A stretch of 64,000 nt of DNA from assembly GCA_947625755.1 (NCBI GenBank), contig CANQPJ010000010.1, forward strand, positions 1-64,000. The letters run 5' to 3'. The position numbers were made by a program, and so were the translations under genes. Shown here piece by piece: positions 24,972 to 34,466 of this stretch. The first letter of the stretch is position 1; each line of letters starts with the position of its first letter. The notes below the pieces were generated by a model, which was given only the letters and a program-made list of their open reading frames with translations, did no database searches and was not told where the DNA came from. The stretch comes from an uncultured Lachnospiraceae bacterium (GTDB taxonomy: Bacteria; Bacillota; Clostridia; Lachnospirales; Lachnospiraceae).

Positions 24972-25562
24972 ATGGTTACAACTGGAGAAAATGCAGTGAT
25001 TACGGCTGATACATACCTGCAGGAATTTCTTTTGGATTTTTCGAAAGACCGACTTGGAAGGGAACTCTTTGAAACACAAAGTCTGATTTTATTAAATAAA
25101 GAGTTGGAAAAATACAATAAATGCTTAACGTCCACATGGCATATGTTTCTTCCAAGAACAAAAGTCGAATTAAAAAATCATTACCCAACGAAATGGTTTT
25201 ACGATAAAGAAATTTTTTGTTTTTATGGGCAAAATCAATTTCCTAATGCAATCTCTAAAAGTTTTAATAAAAATCGTCCGGATAAAATTGTCGTATGCGC
25301 ATATGATGGTGAGAAAATTATGGGAATGGCAGGCTGCTCGGAAGATGCGCCAAAATGGTATCAGATTGGCGTGGATGTTTTGCCACAATACAGAAATAAA
25401 GGAATCGCAACGTATTTAGTTACTTTATTAAAGGATAAAATTATAAAGCAGGGAAATATTCCTTTTTACGGTACTACCCTTGCCAATTACAGTTCATGGA
25501 ATGTTGCTCTCAAAAGTGGTTTTACGCCTGCATGGGTGGAGATTGGATACAAAAAACTGTAG
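24972..25562 (+). CDS. GNAT family N-acetyltransferase, possible 5' truncation
   Basis: A 196-residue frame ending in a GNAT domain: IVVCAYDGEKIMGMAGCSED, then VDVLPQYRNKGIATYLVTLL (motif A) and YGTTLANYSSWNVALKSGF. The N-terminal part resembles a family whose members begin with a stretch like HIFF-MVTTGENAV. Here HIFF is encoded directly upstream but in another frame (ATG at 24952, stop after 15 codons). A one-base change near 24971 may have removed the original start. No good ribosome site precedes ATG 24972. The enzyme may be translated from an inner start or be inactive. Confidence 0.75.
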   Translation: MVTTGENAVITADTYLQEFLLDFSKDRLGRELFETQSLILLNKELEKYNKCLTSTWHMFLPRTKVELKNHYPTKWFYDKEIFCFYGQNQFPNAISKSFNKNRPDKIVVCAYDGEKIMGMAGCSEDAPKWYQIGVDVLPQYRNKGIATYLVTLLKDKIIKQGNIPFYGTTLANYSSWNVALKSGFTPAWVEIGYKKL

Positions 25563-25680
25563 ATAGAGTATAATTGTTTTAATGGTACGTTATCTTTTTA
25601 TAAAATAAAAAAGATTATTAAAGCATAAGATATAACGGATAAAAATCAATTAAGATATATAGGAGGGGAAAAGGGTTAAA

Positions 25681-26472
25681 ATGAAATTTTTGATTTTATT
25701 TCTTGTCGCAATGGCAGTCAGTTCCATTGGGTTTAAAAAATTTATATGGTTTATTTCCATTGGATATGGATTTTCCATTGCTGCATTAGGTGTTGCAATA
25801 CCGGCATTATTTTTGAAGCATTTAACCGTGGTTACCGGAGTGATGTCCGTTTTGTTGATTTTATATGGAATCCGTCTGGGCGGATACCTTTTTCTTCGAG
25901 AAACAAAAAGTGCAGCCTACCGGAATACAGTGAAAGACGACATGGTTGACGGAGCAGGAATCCGTCCGATACTAAAAGTTATAACATGGGCTGCCTGTGC
26001 TTTCCTCTATTGCTGTGAAACTGCGCCGATATTTTTCAGACTGTCTAACGGACAGAGTGATGATGTGATGGGAATCATAGGTCTGATTGTCATGGCTCTG
26101 GGGATATTTATAGAGTCTTTGGCTGACTATACAAAAAATAAATATAAGAAAAAGAATCCGGGAAGATTCTGTGATGTTGGATTATACCGCTTTGTGCGCT
26201 GCCCGAACTATCTAGGGGAAATTCTGACATGGCTCGGAGTATTTTTGTCCGGAGTTACAATATATGAGGGAGTCTTTCAATGGGGCGCTGGAGTTTTCGG
26301 ACTCTTATGCATTATCTATATTATGTTTGGTGGAGCCAGAAGGCTGGAACTTCGTCAGAATAAGAATTATGGAGCAAATCCTGAATATCAGAATTATTGT
26401 AAAAGCGTGCCGATTTTAATTCCGTGGCTTCCTTTGTACAGTGTTTCAAAATATAAATGGCTAGTAGGATGA
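25681..26472 (+). CDS. DUF1295 / isoprenylcysteine methyltransferase-like membrane protein
   Basis: A 263-residue integral membrane protein with about six hydrophobic segments. The C-terminal half has ADYTKNKYKKKNPGRFCDVG and LYRFVRCPNYLGEILTWLGV, the signature of the DUF1295/steroid 5-alpha-reductase-like family, in which RxPNYxGE binds the cofactor. Members reduce lipids or methylate them, but bacterial ones are little studied. AGGAGGGG precedes the start and a clear terminator follows, so it is a single-gene unit. Confidence 0.83.
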   Translation: MKFLILFLVAMAVSSIGFKKFIWFISIGYGFSIAALGVAIPALFLKHLTVVTGVMSVLLILYGIRLGGYLFLRETKSAAYRNTVKDDMVDGAGIRPILKVITWAACAFLYCCETAPIFFRLSNGQSDDVMGIIGLIVMALGIFIESLADYTKNKYKKKNPGRFCDVGLYRFVRCPNYLGEILTWLGVFLSGVTIYEGVFQWGAGVFGLLCIIYIMFGGARRLELRQNKNYGANPEYQNYCKSVPILIPWLPLYSVSKYKWLVG

Positions 26473-26501
26473 CAAAACAGAAAAAATAATAAAAACCATA
26501 T

Positions 26502-26539
26502 GCGCCATATTGCCTGTAATGGATAATATGGCTCTTTTT
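26502..26539 (+). terminator. Rho-independent terminator
   Basis: GCGCCATATT and AATATGGCTC pair around a 10-base loop and are followed by TTTTTA, just after the DUF1295 gene. Confidence 0.7.
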
Positions 26540-26641
26540 ATGATTAAAATATGAAGGAATAAAGCCTAAATTTTTACTTACGAAAAAATTTAATTTCGTT
26601 TAAAATAGTCTTCGAGATTACAGACAAGGAGAAAAATTAAA

Positions 26642-27331
26642 ATGAAAAACAGTATTTTACAGAGAATGTTATATTCGTTTATAACAGTAATGATTACAGT
26701 TCCGGCATTTGTTTTTTACAGCGTTTATGTTGTGGAGGGAGAGGCTCTAAAAGCAATGTCCAGAATTAATAGTGTGTGGGGAACAATTAAGGCTCAAGAT
26801 GGACTTTTCATGTTTGGGCGGATATTGCCGGTATGGAGTGTTATAGCCATTGAATTTATTTGTGCATTTACGCTTGCGTGCCTGTATGGAAGATTGACTT
26901 TTAAATTAGCGTCAAGAGTATTTAATCCAACGAAGAATCATCCAATGCTTTTTGAGAGTGCAATTATATGCGCAACAGTATGCTTTATGTGTCCGTCCAT
27001 GAGTCTGCTGGCAGCATTCTTTTATTATCCGTATGGTCAGGCACAGATTGGATTTATGGCAGTATTATGCAAATGGCTGAAACTTGTATGTTATAATTTA
27101 CCATTTGCTTATTTTTCACAGATGTTTTTCATACAGCCTTTTGTGAGATTTTTATTTTCAATCTTATTAAGAAAAGAAGTAAAAGAACATAGTGCCGAAG
27201 CACATGAGCTGGAGAAAAGCGGTAAAAAGATGATGCCTCATAATGAGCAGGAAGCGGTCATGGATATTCTTAAAAGAAAAGAAGAAATCAAAGAAGAAAT
27301 AAAACAGGAATTGATGGCTGAATTGCAATAA
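26642..27331 (+). CDS. Four-helix membrane protein of unknown function (DUF2798-like)
   Basis: A 229-residue protein with about four membrane segments (near residues 8-30, 60-80, 105-130 and 140-165) and a charged cytoplasmic tail ending in KRKEEIKEEIKQELMAELQ, a likely coiled coil. The paired hydrophobic segments resemble DUF2798 proteins, but the match is by eye only. AAGGAGAAAA precedes the ATG. It stands alone, with 175 bases to the next gene. No enzyme motif is visible. Confidence 0.65.
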   Translation: MKNSILQRMLYSFITVMITVPAFVFYSVYVVEGEALKAMSRINSVWGTIKAQDGLFMFGRILPVWSVIAIEFICAFTLACLYGRLTFKLASRVFNPTKNHPMLFESAIICATVCFMCPSMSLLAAFFYYPYGQAQIGFMAVLCKWLKLVCYNLPFAYFSQMFFIQPFVRFLFSILLRKEVKEHSAEAHELEKSGKKMMPHNEQEAVMDILKRKEEIKEEIKQELMAELQ

Positions 27332-27506
27332 TACAAAAAGGCAGTTTTTATTAATTTAAACTAATATATTTATAAGATTTTATGAATGTATTATTCTGAT
27401 TGCCCAATATGTAATTATAAGCTACAATATATTAATAGAAGAAACAAGTATATCTTACGGAAAATGTAATAAAAAATCTGGCAGAATTTGTGATGGAGAA
27501 TTAGGA

Positions 27507-28190
27507 ATGAAGATAGAATTAGGTAGAATACAAACCGAAACATCTCTATATGTTGCAAGTGAAAAAGAAGAAATCCAGTTAGATGATATTGTTGACAATA
27601 TTATTGATGTAAGTCAAGGAGATACTATCACGATATATACAAAGCAGGTAACAAAGGCGGAAGTAAGAAAGAGTTTATTGTTTTTTCCTTTTCATATATT
27701 ATCAGTAATATTAAGATGTATATTATTAAATGTTGGGGCAGATTATGTAGAAAAGAAGATGGAACCGTATGCAATACGCTGCAAATATACTGTATGTCAA
27801 AAAGATATTGAAAATGGTATAAGAATTGATTATTTTCCGGCAAAATACAAATCAGATAAAGATGTTATATTGGATACCGTGATTAAAATAAATAATATAA
27901 AGCAGGAAGCTGAACAAATACCGAATCCTTTGCAAGGAACAAAAGTATTAAACTCATTTTACATGGATATGGGTTGGATAGTTGTTGCAATTACTGCTTT
28001 GGGAATTTATTGCTTCAGATTTGGAATACAGCATTTGGGCAGTGGCAGAGGAATTGTTGGTATCATAATCGGATTAATCTTAATAGGTTTACTGCTATCT
28101 TTTATACTGAAAATCATTGCTAATAAAAGAATGGTTGACAGGATGAAAAAACTAACACGAAGGGAAATTAGTGATGTCAGAAAAATATGA
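27507..28190 (+). CDS. Membrane protein of unknown function
   Basis: A 227-residue protein. The N-terminal 60 residues are soluble and acidic, a hydrophobic stretch lies near residues 57-75 (LLFFPFHILSVILRCILLNV), and two membrane helices lie near residues 150-205 with a glycine-rich turn between. No family comes to mind. GATGGAGAATTAG precedes the start. Its stop overlaps a short ORF (ATGA), which may be its partner. Confidence 0.6.
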   Translation: MKIELGRIQTETSLYVASEKEEIQLDDIVDNIIDVSQGDTITIYTKQVTKAEVRKSLLFFPFHILSVILRCILLNVGADYVEKKMEPYAIRCKYTVCQKDIENGIRIDYFPAKYKSDKDVILDTVIKINNIKQEAEQIPNPLQGTKVLNSFYMDMGWIVVAITALGIYCFRFGIQHLGSGRGIVGIIIGLILIGLLLSFILKIIANKRMVDRMKKLTRREISDVRKI

Positions 28191-28264
28191 TTTGTACGTT
28201 TGCTTTATTTCTGATAATTTTGGGAGTAACAGCATTGTGGATTGCAAAACTATTCCATAAATAA
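28187..28264 (+). CDS. Possible 25-residue single-span membrane peptide
   Basis: The frame MICTFALFLIILGVTALWIA plus KLFHK begins in the ATGA overlap with the upstream gene, an arrangement of translational coupling. It is one hydrophobic helix with a basic end. No separate ribosome site is needed in that case. It may equally be chance. Confidence 0.3.
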   Translation: MICTFALFLIILGVTALWIAKLFHK

Positions 28265-28308
28265 TTGGTAGTGCAAATGCAAAACTATTTGAAAGGTACA
28301 AAAATACA

Positions 28309-28692
28309 ATGAAAACAATTCATGTAGTAGCTGCGGTGATACGAAAAGAAAACAAAATATTTGTCACACAGAGAGGCTATGGCGAATTTAAAGACAAATG
28401 GGAATTTCCGGGTGGAAAAGTTGAAGCAGGGGAAACTTCAGAGCAGGCTTTAGTCCGGGAAATAAAAGAAGAGCTGGATACACAGATAAAAGTAGGAGAG
28501 CTCATAGACACTGTGGAGTATGATTATCCGACTTTTCATTTATTCATGGAATGTTATTGGTGCGAAGTAGAGAAAGGGCATCTTGTTTTGAAGGAGCATA
28601 AGGCGGCGAGATGGCTTGATAAAATGGATTTGAACAGTGTGGAATGGCTTCCGGCAAATTTAGGACTGGTTGAAAAAATTAAAGAAAGTTGA
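28309..28692 (+). CDS. MutT-like Nudix hydrolase (8-oxo-dGTP diphosphatase type)
   Basis: A 127-residue Nudix protein, the size of MutT. WEFPGGKVEAGETSEQALVR and EIKEELDTQI form a canonical box GX5EX7REUXEEXGU with Asp in place of the last Gly. The opening HVVAAVIRKENKIFVTQRG and the C-terminal AARWLDKMDLNSVEWLPAN also follow MutT/(d)NTP pyrophosphohydrolases. It would remove oxidised nucleotides from the pool. AAAGGTAC is the only ribosome-site candidate. It is a single gene. Confidence 0.92.
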   Translation: MKTIHVVAAVIRKENKIFVTQRGYGEFKDKWEFPGGKVEAGETSEQALVREIKEELDTQIKVGELIDTVEYDYPTFHLFMECYWCEVEKGHLVLKEHKAARWLDKMDLNSVEWLPANLGLVEKIKES

Positions 28693-28865
28693 AGTCTTGC
28701 AAAACAATGCAGACAAGAGTAAACTAAAGAAGTAGATTTATTTTGCCACGGGCAGGATTTATTCTAATAAAATATAGGTACAACTGCCCATTAAAATCAA
28801 CCATGCGGTGCGTGGTGTAACTTACATAAAATCGAAAAGGCTGAAAGTGATAGAGGAGAAGCTGT

Positions 28866-29396
28866 ATGAATTGTCAGGAACTTCTTGAAGAATTGTTGAA
28901 ATTATACCAGTCGTCATTTGATATTACCCGTTCGTTTGAAATTCAGGGTGACACTTTTGATGCGTATGCGGCATTCAATGTGACCAGTGCCAAGTACGTT
29001 TTAATAAAAAAGGCAGAATTATGGCGGGCAAATTGTTATGAGCATACGTTTTTTTCGTGTAGAAAGGAATTGCATGAACAGACTTTACATAAATTTCAAC
29101 AGCATATCATAGATTATATAGAACCGAAACTTGTTCGCAAAGGCAAAAAATGTACAGAAAAAGATCATATGTATACATATATTACCGGCATATTTCTTTG
29201 TGAGGAAGGTATCTCTGAAGAGGATTACAAAGCAATCAGACGATTTCGTTTTTTTAAAAATTACCGATTGGGATTTCGGGGCTATGCAGAAGCGAGATTA
29301 TTGGTGTTCGATGTGAAAAACAAAAAAATATATGGAAATCGGGCGGCAAAAGAGCTGGTGAAAGGCTATCGGAAGATTTTTAAAGAAAAATTATAA
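28866..29396 (+). CDS. Conserved-looking hypothetical protein upstream of cstA
   Basis: A 176-residue soluble, basic protein, rich in Lys, Arg, Tyr and Phe (for example RFRFFKNYRLGFRGYAEARL). It begins MNCQELLEELLKLYQSSFDI. No signal peptide or membrane segment. AGAGGAGAAG precedes the ATG. The cstA gene starts 84 bases after its stop on the same strand. I do not recognise the family; a tie to carbon-starvation transport is only positional. Confidence 0.65.
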   Translation: MNCQELLEELLKLYQSSFDITRSFEIQGDTFDAYAAFNVTSAKYVLIKKAELWRANCYEHTFFSCRKELHEQTLHKFQQHIIDYIEPKLVRKGKKCTEKDHMYTYITGIFLCEEGISEEDYKAIRRFRFFKNYRLGFRGYAEARLLVFDVKNKKIYGNRAAKELVKGYRKIFKEKL

Positions 29397-29480
29397 TACA
29401 TTAAGAAAAGGGCTGTAAAAGGAATGACCTTTTGATATATAGCAAAAATACATTCCAAGATAAAAAAAGGAGGATTTTTT

Positions 29481-31220
29481 ATGAATGCAGTAGTTATTTT
29501 ATTGTTAGGAATTCTGATTCTTGCTGTTGCATATGTCACCTACGGCAGATGGCTGGCAAAGCAGTGGGGTGTTGAACCAAAAAGAAAAACACCGGCACAT
29601 GAATTAGAAGATGGTAAGGATTATTGTCCGGCAAAAGCGCCAGTGCTGATGGGACATCATTTTTCGTCTATTGCAGGCGCAGGACCAATTAACGGACCAA
29701 TTCAGGCAGCAGTATTCGGCTGGGTTCCGGTAATGCTCTGGGTATTGATTGGCGGTATTTTCTTTGGCGCAGTTCATGATTTTGGTTCCCTGTTTGCTTC
29801 TATTAGAAATAAGGGACAGTCTATCGGCGAGGTAATTGCAGATGCCATGGGGAAAAAAGCTAAAAAGATTTTCCTTGTATTTTCATACCTCACATTAATT
29901 CTGGTAGTAGCGGCATTTGCATCTATTGTTGCGAATACCTTTACAGCTACTTATACAGAAAGCGGGGCATTAGACGTTACAGCTTCTGCGGCAAACGCAT
30001 CAACTGCTATGATTTCAATATTATTTATTGTAATCTCCATTATTTTTGGTCTGCTGGTGTATCGCAGAAACGTGTCTCTGTTGGTTTCCACCATCATTGG
30101 CGTACTTGCAATTATTGTCTGTATGGTAATCGGTATGAATTTCCATCCGCTTTATCTTAATGGTACAACATGGATGGTTATCGTAGGAATTTATATTCTG
30201 ATTGCATCTGTTGCACCGGTATGGATTCTTCTCCAGCCGAGAGATTATCTCAGTTCTTTTCTGCTTTACTTTATGATGATTGTTGCTGTTGTAGGTATTA
30301 TCGGTGCCGCTGTTATGGGGAAGGCAAACATGGATATTCCTGCATTTACCGGATTTGTTGACAATGCACAGCATGGTGTAGGTACTTCTCTGGGAATGTT
30401 GTTCCCGGCATTATTTATTACCATTGCCTGTGGTGCTATTTCCGGATTTCATTCACTGGTTGGTTCCGGTACAACTGCAAAACAGCTTGACAAAGAAACA
30501 GATGCGCGCCCAATTGCTTATGGCGGCATGTTAATTGAATGTGTTCTGGCAATTATCTCTTTGTGCGCAGTAGGTTACATATGGAAGCAGTATGTTCCGG
30601 GCGGTATTACAACACCGACTGCGGTATTTGCTACCGGTATTTCCCAGATGTGCGCTACCATTCCATTTTTGAAAGGGGCAGAAAATGTGATTTATTCCAT
30701 GTTGATTCTGGCAGTTTCAGCATTCTGTCTCACATCTTTGGATACAGCAACACGACTTGCCCGTTATATGTTCCAGGAATTCTGGTTAGAACCGGGAGAA
30801 GAGTTAAAGGATGCAAAGGGATATAAGAAAGTTTTGACCAATCCGTATGTCGCTACAATTATTACAGTTGTTTTAGGAATCGGACTGGGCATGACCGGTT
30901 ATGCTAATGTATGGCCATTGTTTGGTGCGGCAAATCAGCTTTTGGCTGCATTAAGTCTTATGGCTGTTGCTGCATGGCTTGGAAAGGTTGGAAAGAACAA
31001 TAAGATGTTCTTTATTCCAATGGCATTTATGCTTGTTGTTACAATTACTTCTCTGTGCCAGACCATTATCAATAATTTCAAAAATGTTTCGGCAGGGATT
31101 GATCAGTCATGGAGTATTGTCCGGCTTGTCATCGCAGTTCTGTTAGTAGTATTAGCGATTGTCATCACGATTGACAGTATCAGAACACTGGTTGCGCAGC
31201 ATAAAGAAAAAAGGGCATAA
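29481..31220 (+). CDS. cstA: Carbon starvation protein A (CstA-type transporter)
   Basis: A 579-residue transporter with more than a dozen membrane segments. The CstA signature MGHHFSSIAGAGPINGPIQA lies near residue 50, and GAISGFHSLVGSGTTAKQL near residue 320 matches the second conserved block. CstA/BtsT proteins import pyruvate or peptides when carbon is scarce. AAAGGAGGA precedes the ATG, and a terminator follows within 35 bases, so it is transcribed alone or with the hypothetical gene before it. Length fits the shorter Gram-positive form. Confidence 0.95.
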   Translation: MNAVVILLLGILILAVAYVTYGRWLAKQWGVEPKRKTPAHELEDGKDYCPAKAPVLMGHHFSSIAGAGPINGPIQAAVFGWVPVMLWVLIGGIFFGAVHDFGSLFASIRNKGQSIGEVIADAMGKKAKKIFLVFSYLTLILVVAAFASIVANTFTATYTESGALDVTASAANASTAMISILFIVISIIFGLLVYRRNVSLLVSTIIGVLAIIVCMVIGMNFHPLYLNGTTWMVIVGIYILIASVAPVWILLQPRDYLSSFLLYFMMIVAVVGIIGAAVMGKANMDIPAFTGFVDNAQHGVGTSLGMLFPALFITIACGAISGFHSLVGSGTTAKQLDKETDARPIAYGGMLIECVLAIISLCAVGYIWKQYVPGGITTPTAVFATGISQMCATIPFLKGAENVIYSMLILAVSAFCLTSLDTATRLARYMFQEFWLEPGEELKDAKGYKKVLTNPYVATIITVVLGIGLGMTGYANVWPLFGAANQLLAALSLMAVAAWLGKVGKNNKMFFIPMAFMLVVTITSLCQTIINNFKNVSAGIDQSWSIVRLVIAVLLVVLAIVITIDSIRTLVAQHKEKRA

Positions 31221-31250
31221 CAAAAAAATCAGATTGAAAATTTAACAAAA

Positions 31251-31292
31251 AAAGGACGGTATTCATATTAGAAAGGTACCGCCCTTTTTTTT
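31251..31292 (+). terminator. Rho-independent terminator after cstA
   Basis: AAAGGACGGTA and TACCGCCCTTT pair with one mismatch around a 15-base loop, and eight T follow. Confidence 0.8.
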
Positions 31293-31479
31293 CTGCGCAG
31301 AATAAATCTACCGTAATTTATTTTATCTGGATAAAAACGCATCACAAGGATGCGATAAAAAAGTGTTGCAAATTAAAAAAAATAGATGCATAATCTATGT
31401 GTTGACAGTACATTAATATGCAGATGTTGGCAATACGTGTTCCCAGGGGGTTTAAATAACAAAACAACGAAGGGAGATT

Positions 31480-33375
31480 ATGATGAAAAGAAGAATGCAG
31501 AAAAAGATTACGAAATCATTTATTGCCATGGTTATGGCAATCACTTTATCATTAAGTATTATTCCCGGCATTGGAATGATTGTCTGGGCGGGATATGACG
31601 CATCATCTGGAACATATACATATTCAACAAGTGCTCCATTATATGCGGCAACCCATTTTCATATTTTTGCGCATGAAAATGTCTCTATAGACGTTCATAC
31701 GCATGGGAATGTAGCCTGCAATATATTAAATTGCAGAGCCGGATTAGGTACCAGACCAGAGTTTTATTCTGGCAACGAAAGCACAGAGGTAACTTATGTG
31801 CGAAAAATAAAGCAATGGGAACCTGCTTCTGTTGTAGGAACTCTCATTTTGGGTTCCAATTATCAGGTAACATCTGCAGATGGCGCAGGGCAGACCATTG
31901 TGGAGGACAAAACGGAAAATAAACCTATTGTACTGGGAACGGTGAAAAAAAGTAATGTAATTATTGAAAAAGAGGGAAATCATATTATTGATTTGGACAG
32001 TGAGTTCACAAAGCTGAAAGAGCGTTCTGCGGAGTGGTCTTACATGCCATCCTCTTCAAATGCAAAAATAGATTTGACAAGAGACCATAATTTGCGTGCA
32101 ATCGAGCTTTATAATGTAAATATGGATTCCGGTGTAACTTTTGTGAATGTTCCATATGAAGAAATAACAGCCTCAACGAATAAAGTTTCCATTTGGGGAA
32201 TAGACGGTAATACTGCACATACCGGAATAGTGGTATTCAATGTTGATTTGAAGGGACAAACGAATCCGGCGCTGTCGTTTCCAATGGAAGGCTGCACGCT
32301 TCGCGATAATGTTAGTGGAATGAGCATAAATAATAAAGAAGTTGGCGCTGATCATTACGGAGTTTGTCGTTTCGTGTGGAACTTTTATGACAGCAGCAAA
32401 CCTGACCGGATATATGATGGAAAGATTTCATGGACCGGTGTAAAATATGGAACGGTATTAGCACCGGGCGCCGATGTTACCTGTGGTGCTGTAAACGGAA
32501 CAGTTATTGCAGAAAATGTAAATCATACAGGTGATGAATCTCATCGTTGGGATATTATAAGCGACCGGATAACGCCGGAGGAAACAGAGGCTCCAACGGA
32601 GAGCGTTACACCAAAAGAGACAGAGACTCCATCAGAGAGCGTCACGCCAAAGGAGACAGAAACCCCAACAGAGAGCGTTACACCAAAAGAGACGGAGACT
32701 CCATCAGAAAGCGTCACACCAAAGGAGACAGAGACTCCAAAAGAGCGAGTTATACCAAAGGAGACAGAAACTCCAACAGAGCATGTCACACCGAAAGAGA
32801 CAGAAACTCCAACAGAGAGTGTCACACCAAAAGAGACGGAAACACCAAAAGAAACAGTAACACCGCCAGACAGAAAAAATCGTCACAATAATGGAAGGAC
32901 GGTAAACAATTCAGATAAGAAAAAAGGAAATCTTCATGTCACTATTTATGATAAAAAGACTAAAAAAAGAATTCCAAACGCAAAGGTAGACATTGTAGAT
33001 GAAGATGGCGAGATAGTGAGAGCTGCTACTACAGATGAAAATGGAGATATTTTTGTTAAAAATTTGGAGCCCGGTTCCTATACAGTGAGGGTAACGAGCA
33101 TACCTAATGGTTATAATAATCCGGGAACACAGAAAGTAAAAATAACATCCGGTAAAACCACCATAAAATATTTGAAAGTAAAGAAAGATACAGGCATCAG
33201 ATACGGTGGTTCGGAGGAGACCAATAAAGGAACTTCAACAACCAACTATAACAAAAGCACAATATCCCCACAGACAGGAGATGTCGAGGCATACATGCCA
33301 TTCGTTGTTATTATGGCAGTATTTCTTGTTGGATTGTTAGCACTTTATTATTCAGGAAAACGGTATATGGAATAG
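31480..33375 (+). CDS. Sortase-anchored surface protein with choice-of-anchor-like domain and Thr/Pro/Glu repeats
   Basis: A 631-residue surface protein. Residues 1-37 are a signal peptide with a long basic start. Residues 50-360 form a beta-rich domain like the choice-of-anchor A fold (FHIFAHENVSIDVHTHGNVA). Residues 374-457 are seven 12-residue repeats ESVTPKETETPx. Residues 485-570 are an SpaA/Cna-B-like domain (AKVDIVDEDGEIVRAATTDE, LEPGSYTVRV). The C-terminus has SPQTGD, a hydrophobic helix and a basic tail, an LPxTG-like sorting signal with Ser for Leu. It is likely a stalked adhesin. GAAGGGAGA precedes two adjacent ATG codons; the first is given. Confidence 0.88.
   Translation: MMKRRMQKKITKSFIAMVMAITLSLSIIPGIGMIVWAGYDASSGTYTYSTSAPLYAATHFHIFAHENVSIDVHTHGNVACNILNCRAGLGTRPEFYSGNESTEVTYVRKIKQWEPASVVGTLILGSNYQVTSADGAGQTIVEDKTENKPIVLGTVKKSNVIIEKEGNHIIDLDSEFTKLKERSAEWSYMPSSSNAKIDLTRDHNLRAIELYNVNMDSGVTFVNVPYEEITASTNKVSIWGIDGNTAHTGIVVFNVDLKGQTNPALSFPMEGCTLRDNVSGMSINNKEVGADHYGVCRFVWNFYDSSKPDRIYDGKISWTGVKYGTVLAPGADVTCGAVNGTVIAENVNHTGDESHRWDIISDRITPEETEAPTESVTPKETETPSESVTPKETETPTESVTPKETETPSESVTPKETETPKERVIPKETETPTEHVTPKETETPTESVTPKETETPKETVTPPDRKNRHNNGRTVNNSDKKKGNLHVTIYDKKTKKRIPNAKVDIVDEDGEIVRAATTDENGDIFVKNLEPGSYTVRVTSIPNGYNNPGTQKVKITSGKTTIKYLKVKKDTGIRYGGSEETNKGTSTTNYNKSTISPQTGDVEAYMPFVVIMAVFLVGLLALYYSGKRYME
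32599..32850 (+). repeat. Seven in-frame 36-bp repeats
   Basis: Each unit encodes ESVTPKETETP plus S, T or K. Units five and six vary (ERVIPKE, EHVTPKE). The last residue alternates S/T in the first three units, hinting at growth by 72-bp steps. Copy number may differ among strains. Confidence 0.9.
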
Positions 33376-33414
33376 AAAATATCGCTGAAAAGCGGTAAGA
33401 GATACTATTAATAT

Positions 33415-33500
33415 AAAAAACAGGCACAGTCGGAACAAGATTTGATATATGTCCAAAATTCTGGGTACATATCAGGTTCCACATCTGTACCTGTTTTTTT
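33415..33500. terminator. Bidirectional terminator between convergent genes
   Basis: A long hairpin built from CAGGCACAG / CTGTACCTG, GGAAC / GTTCC and GATATATGT / ACATATC is flanked by six A on one side and seven T on the other, so it can end transcripts from both the surface protein gene and the aquaporin gene. Confidence 0.75.
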
Positions 33501-33517
33501 ATAATTATGTATGCAGA

Positions 33518-34210
33518 TTATTCAGCATCTGATGCAAGAACGAAACGGTGAACGACTGCTGCGATTGCTGCGCCAACAAGAGGAGCAAGAATGAACAGCC
33601 AAACCTGTTTTAAAGCAACTCCGCCTACAAGGAGCGCCGGTCCAAAGCTTCTTGCCGGATTTACAGAAGTTCCTGTAAATGGAATACCTAAAATGTGAAT
33701 CAGGACAAGAGTAAGACCAATGATTAAACCTGCTACATTTGAAAATTCTGCTTTGGATGTCACACCTAAAATTAATAATACAAATACGAAGGTGAGAACA
33801 ACTTCAACAATAAAAGCAGTAACTGTCGGTGTGCCAAGAGCACTTTCCGTACCATAGCCGTTTTGCCCTAAAGATTGATTGCTGCCAAAGAAATATACCA
33901 AAAGTCCGGCACCGGCAATACCGCCGATAAACTGAGCAATCAGATAGCCGATAAAATCTTTTACCGACATTTTTCCGGCAAGAAATACTCCTAATGAGAC
34001 AGCCGGATTAATATGGCATCCCGAAACATTTCCAATGGAATATGCCATGGCTACGATTGAGAGCCCGAAAGCAAATGAAATCAGCAGGGTGGAAAAAGCC
34101 AAAGGACTATCGGCTTTACCATCCAGTAACGTGTTTGCAGCAACTGCACTTCCACAGCCGAAAATTACGAGAACTGCAGTGCCAATAAATTCAGCAATAT
34201 ACTTTTTCAT
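33518..34210 (-). CDS. MIP family aquaporin (AqpZ-like)
   Basis: A 230-residue membrane channel with six helices. Both asparagine-proline-alanine loops are present: GCHINPAVSLG near residue 64 and GTSVNPARSFGPAL near residue 180. Arg after the second NPA and the HINPAVS loop favour a water channel over a glycerol facilitator, whose second loop usually reads NPARD. AGGAGGTAC precedes the start. It is a single gene that converges with the upstream surface protein gene and diverges from the cysteine-rich gene. Confidence 0.94.
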   Translation of the reverse strand: MKKYIAEFIGTAVLVIFGCGSAVAANTLLDGKADSPLAFSTLLISFAFGLSIVAMAYSIGNVSGCHINPAVSLGVFLAGKMSVKDFIGYLIAQFIGGIAGAGLLVYFFGSNQSLGQNGYGTESALGTPTVTAFIVEVVLTFVFVLLILGVTSKAEFSNVAGLIIGLTLVLIHILGIPFTGTSVNPARSFGPALLVGGVALKQVWLFILAPLVGAAIAAVVHRFVLASDAE

Positions 34211-34466
34211 AAAAAGTACCTCCTAATAAAAAAATATCCGTACTAGAGGATTCTCTATTACTTATTCTCTATTCTAACATGATGGAAAACAATGTCAATT
34301 TTTTATATCCCAGATTTCTCCATATTGATTAAAAATATGTTCAATGCTATATTTGAATTAACAACTGACGTGTTTAATGGTCAGGTATCGGAAAATATTT
34401 AATGAATGTAAAAAGTAGAATCATAGAAAGAAAAACGATGATTCAATATATGAAAAGGAGGAAACT

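Noticed and set aside
32541-32825. A repetitive minus-strand frame with VSVSFGVT repeats
   Set aside because: It is the reverse reading of the 36-bp repeats of the surface protein and has no start signal.
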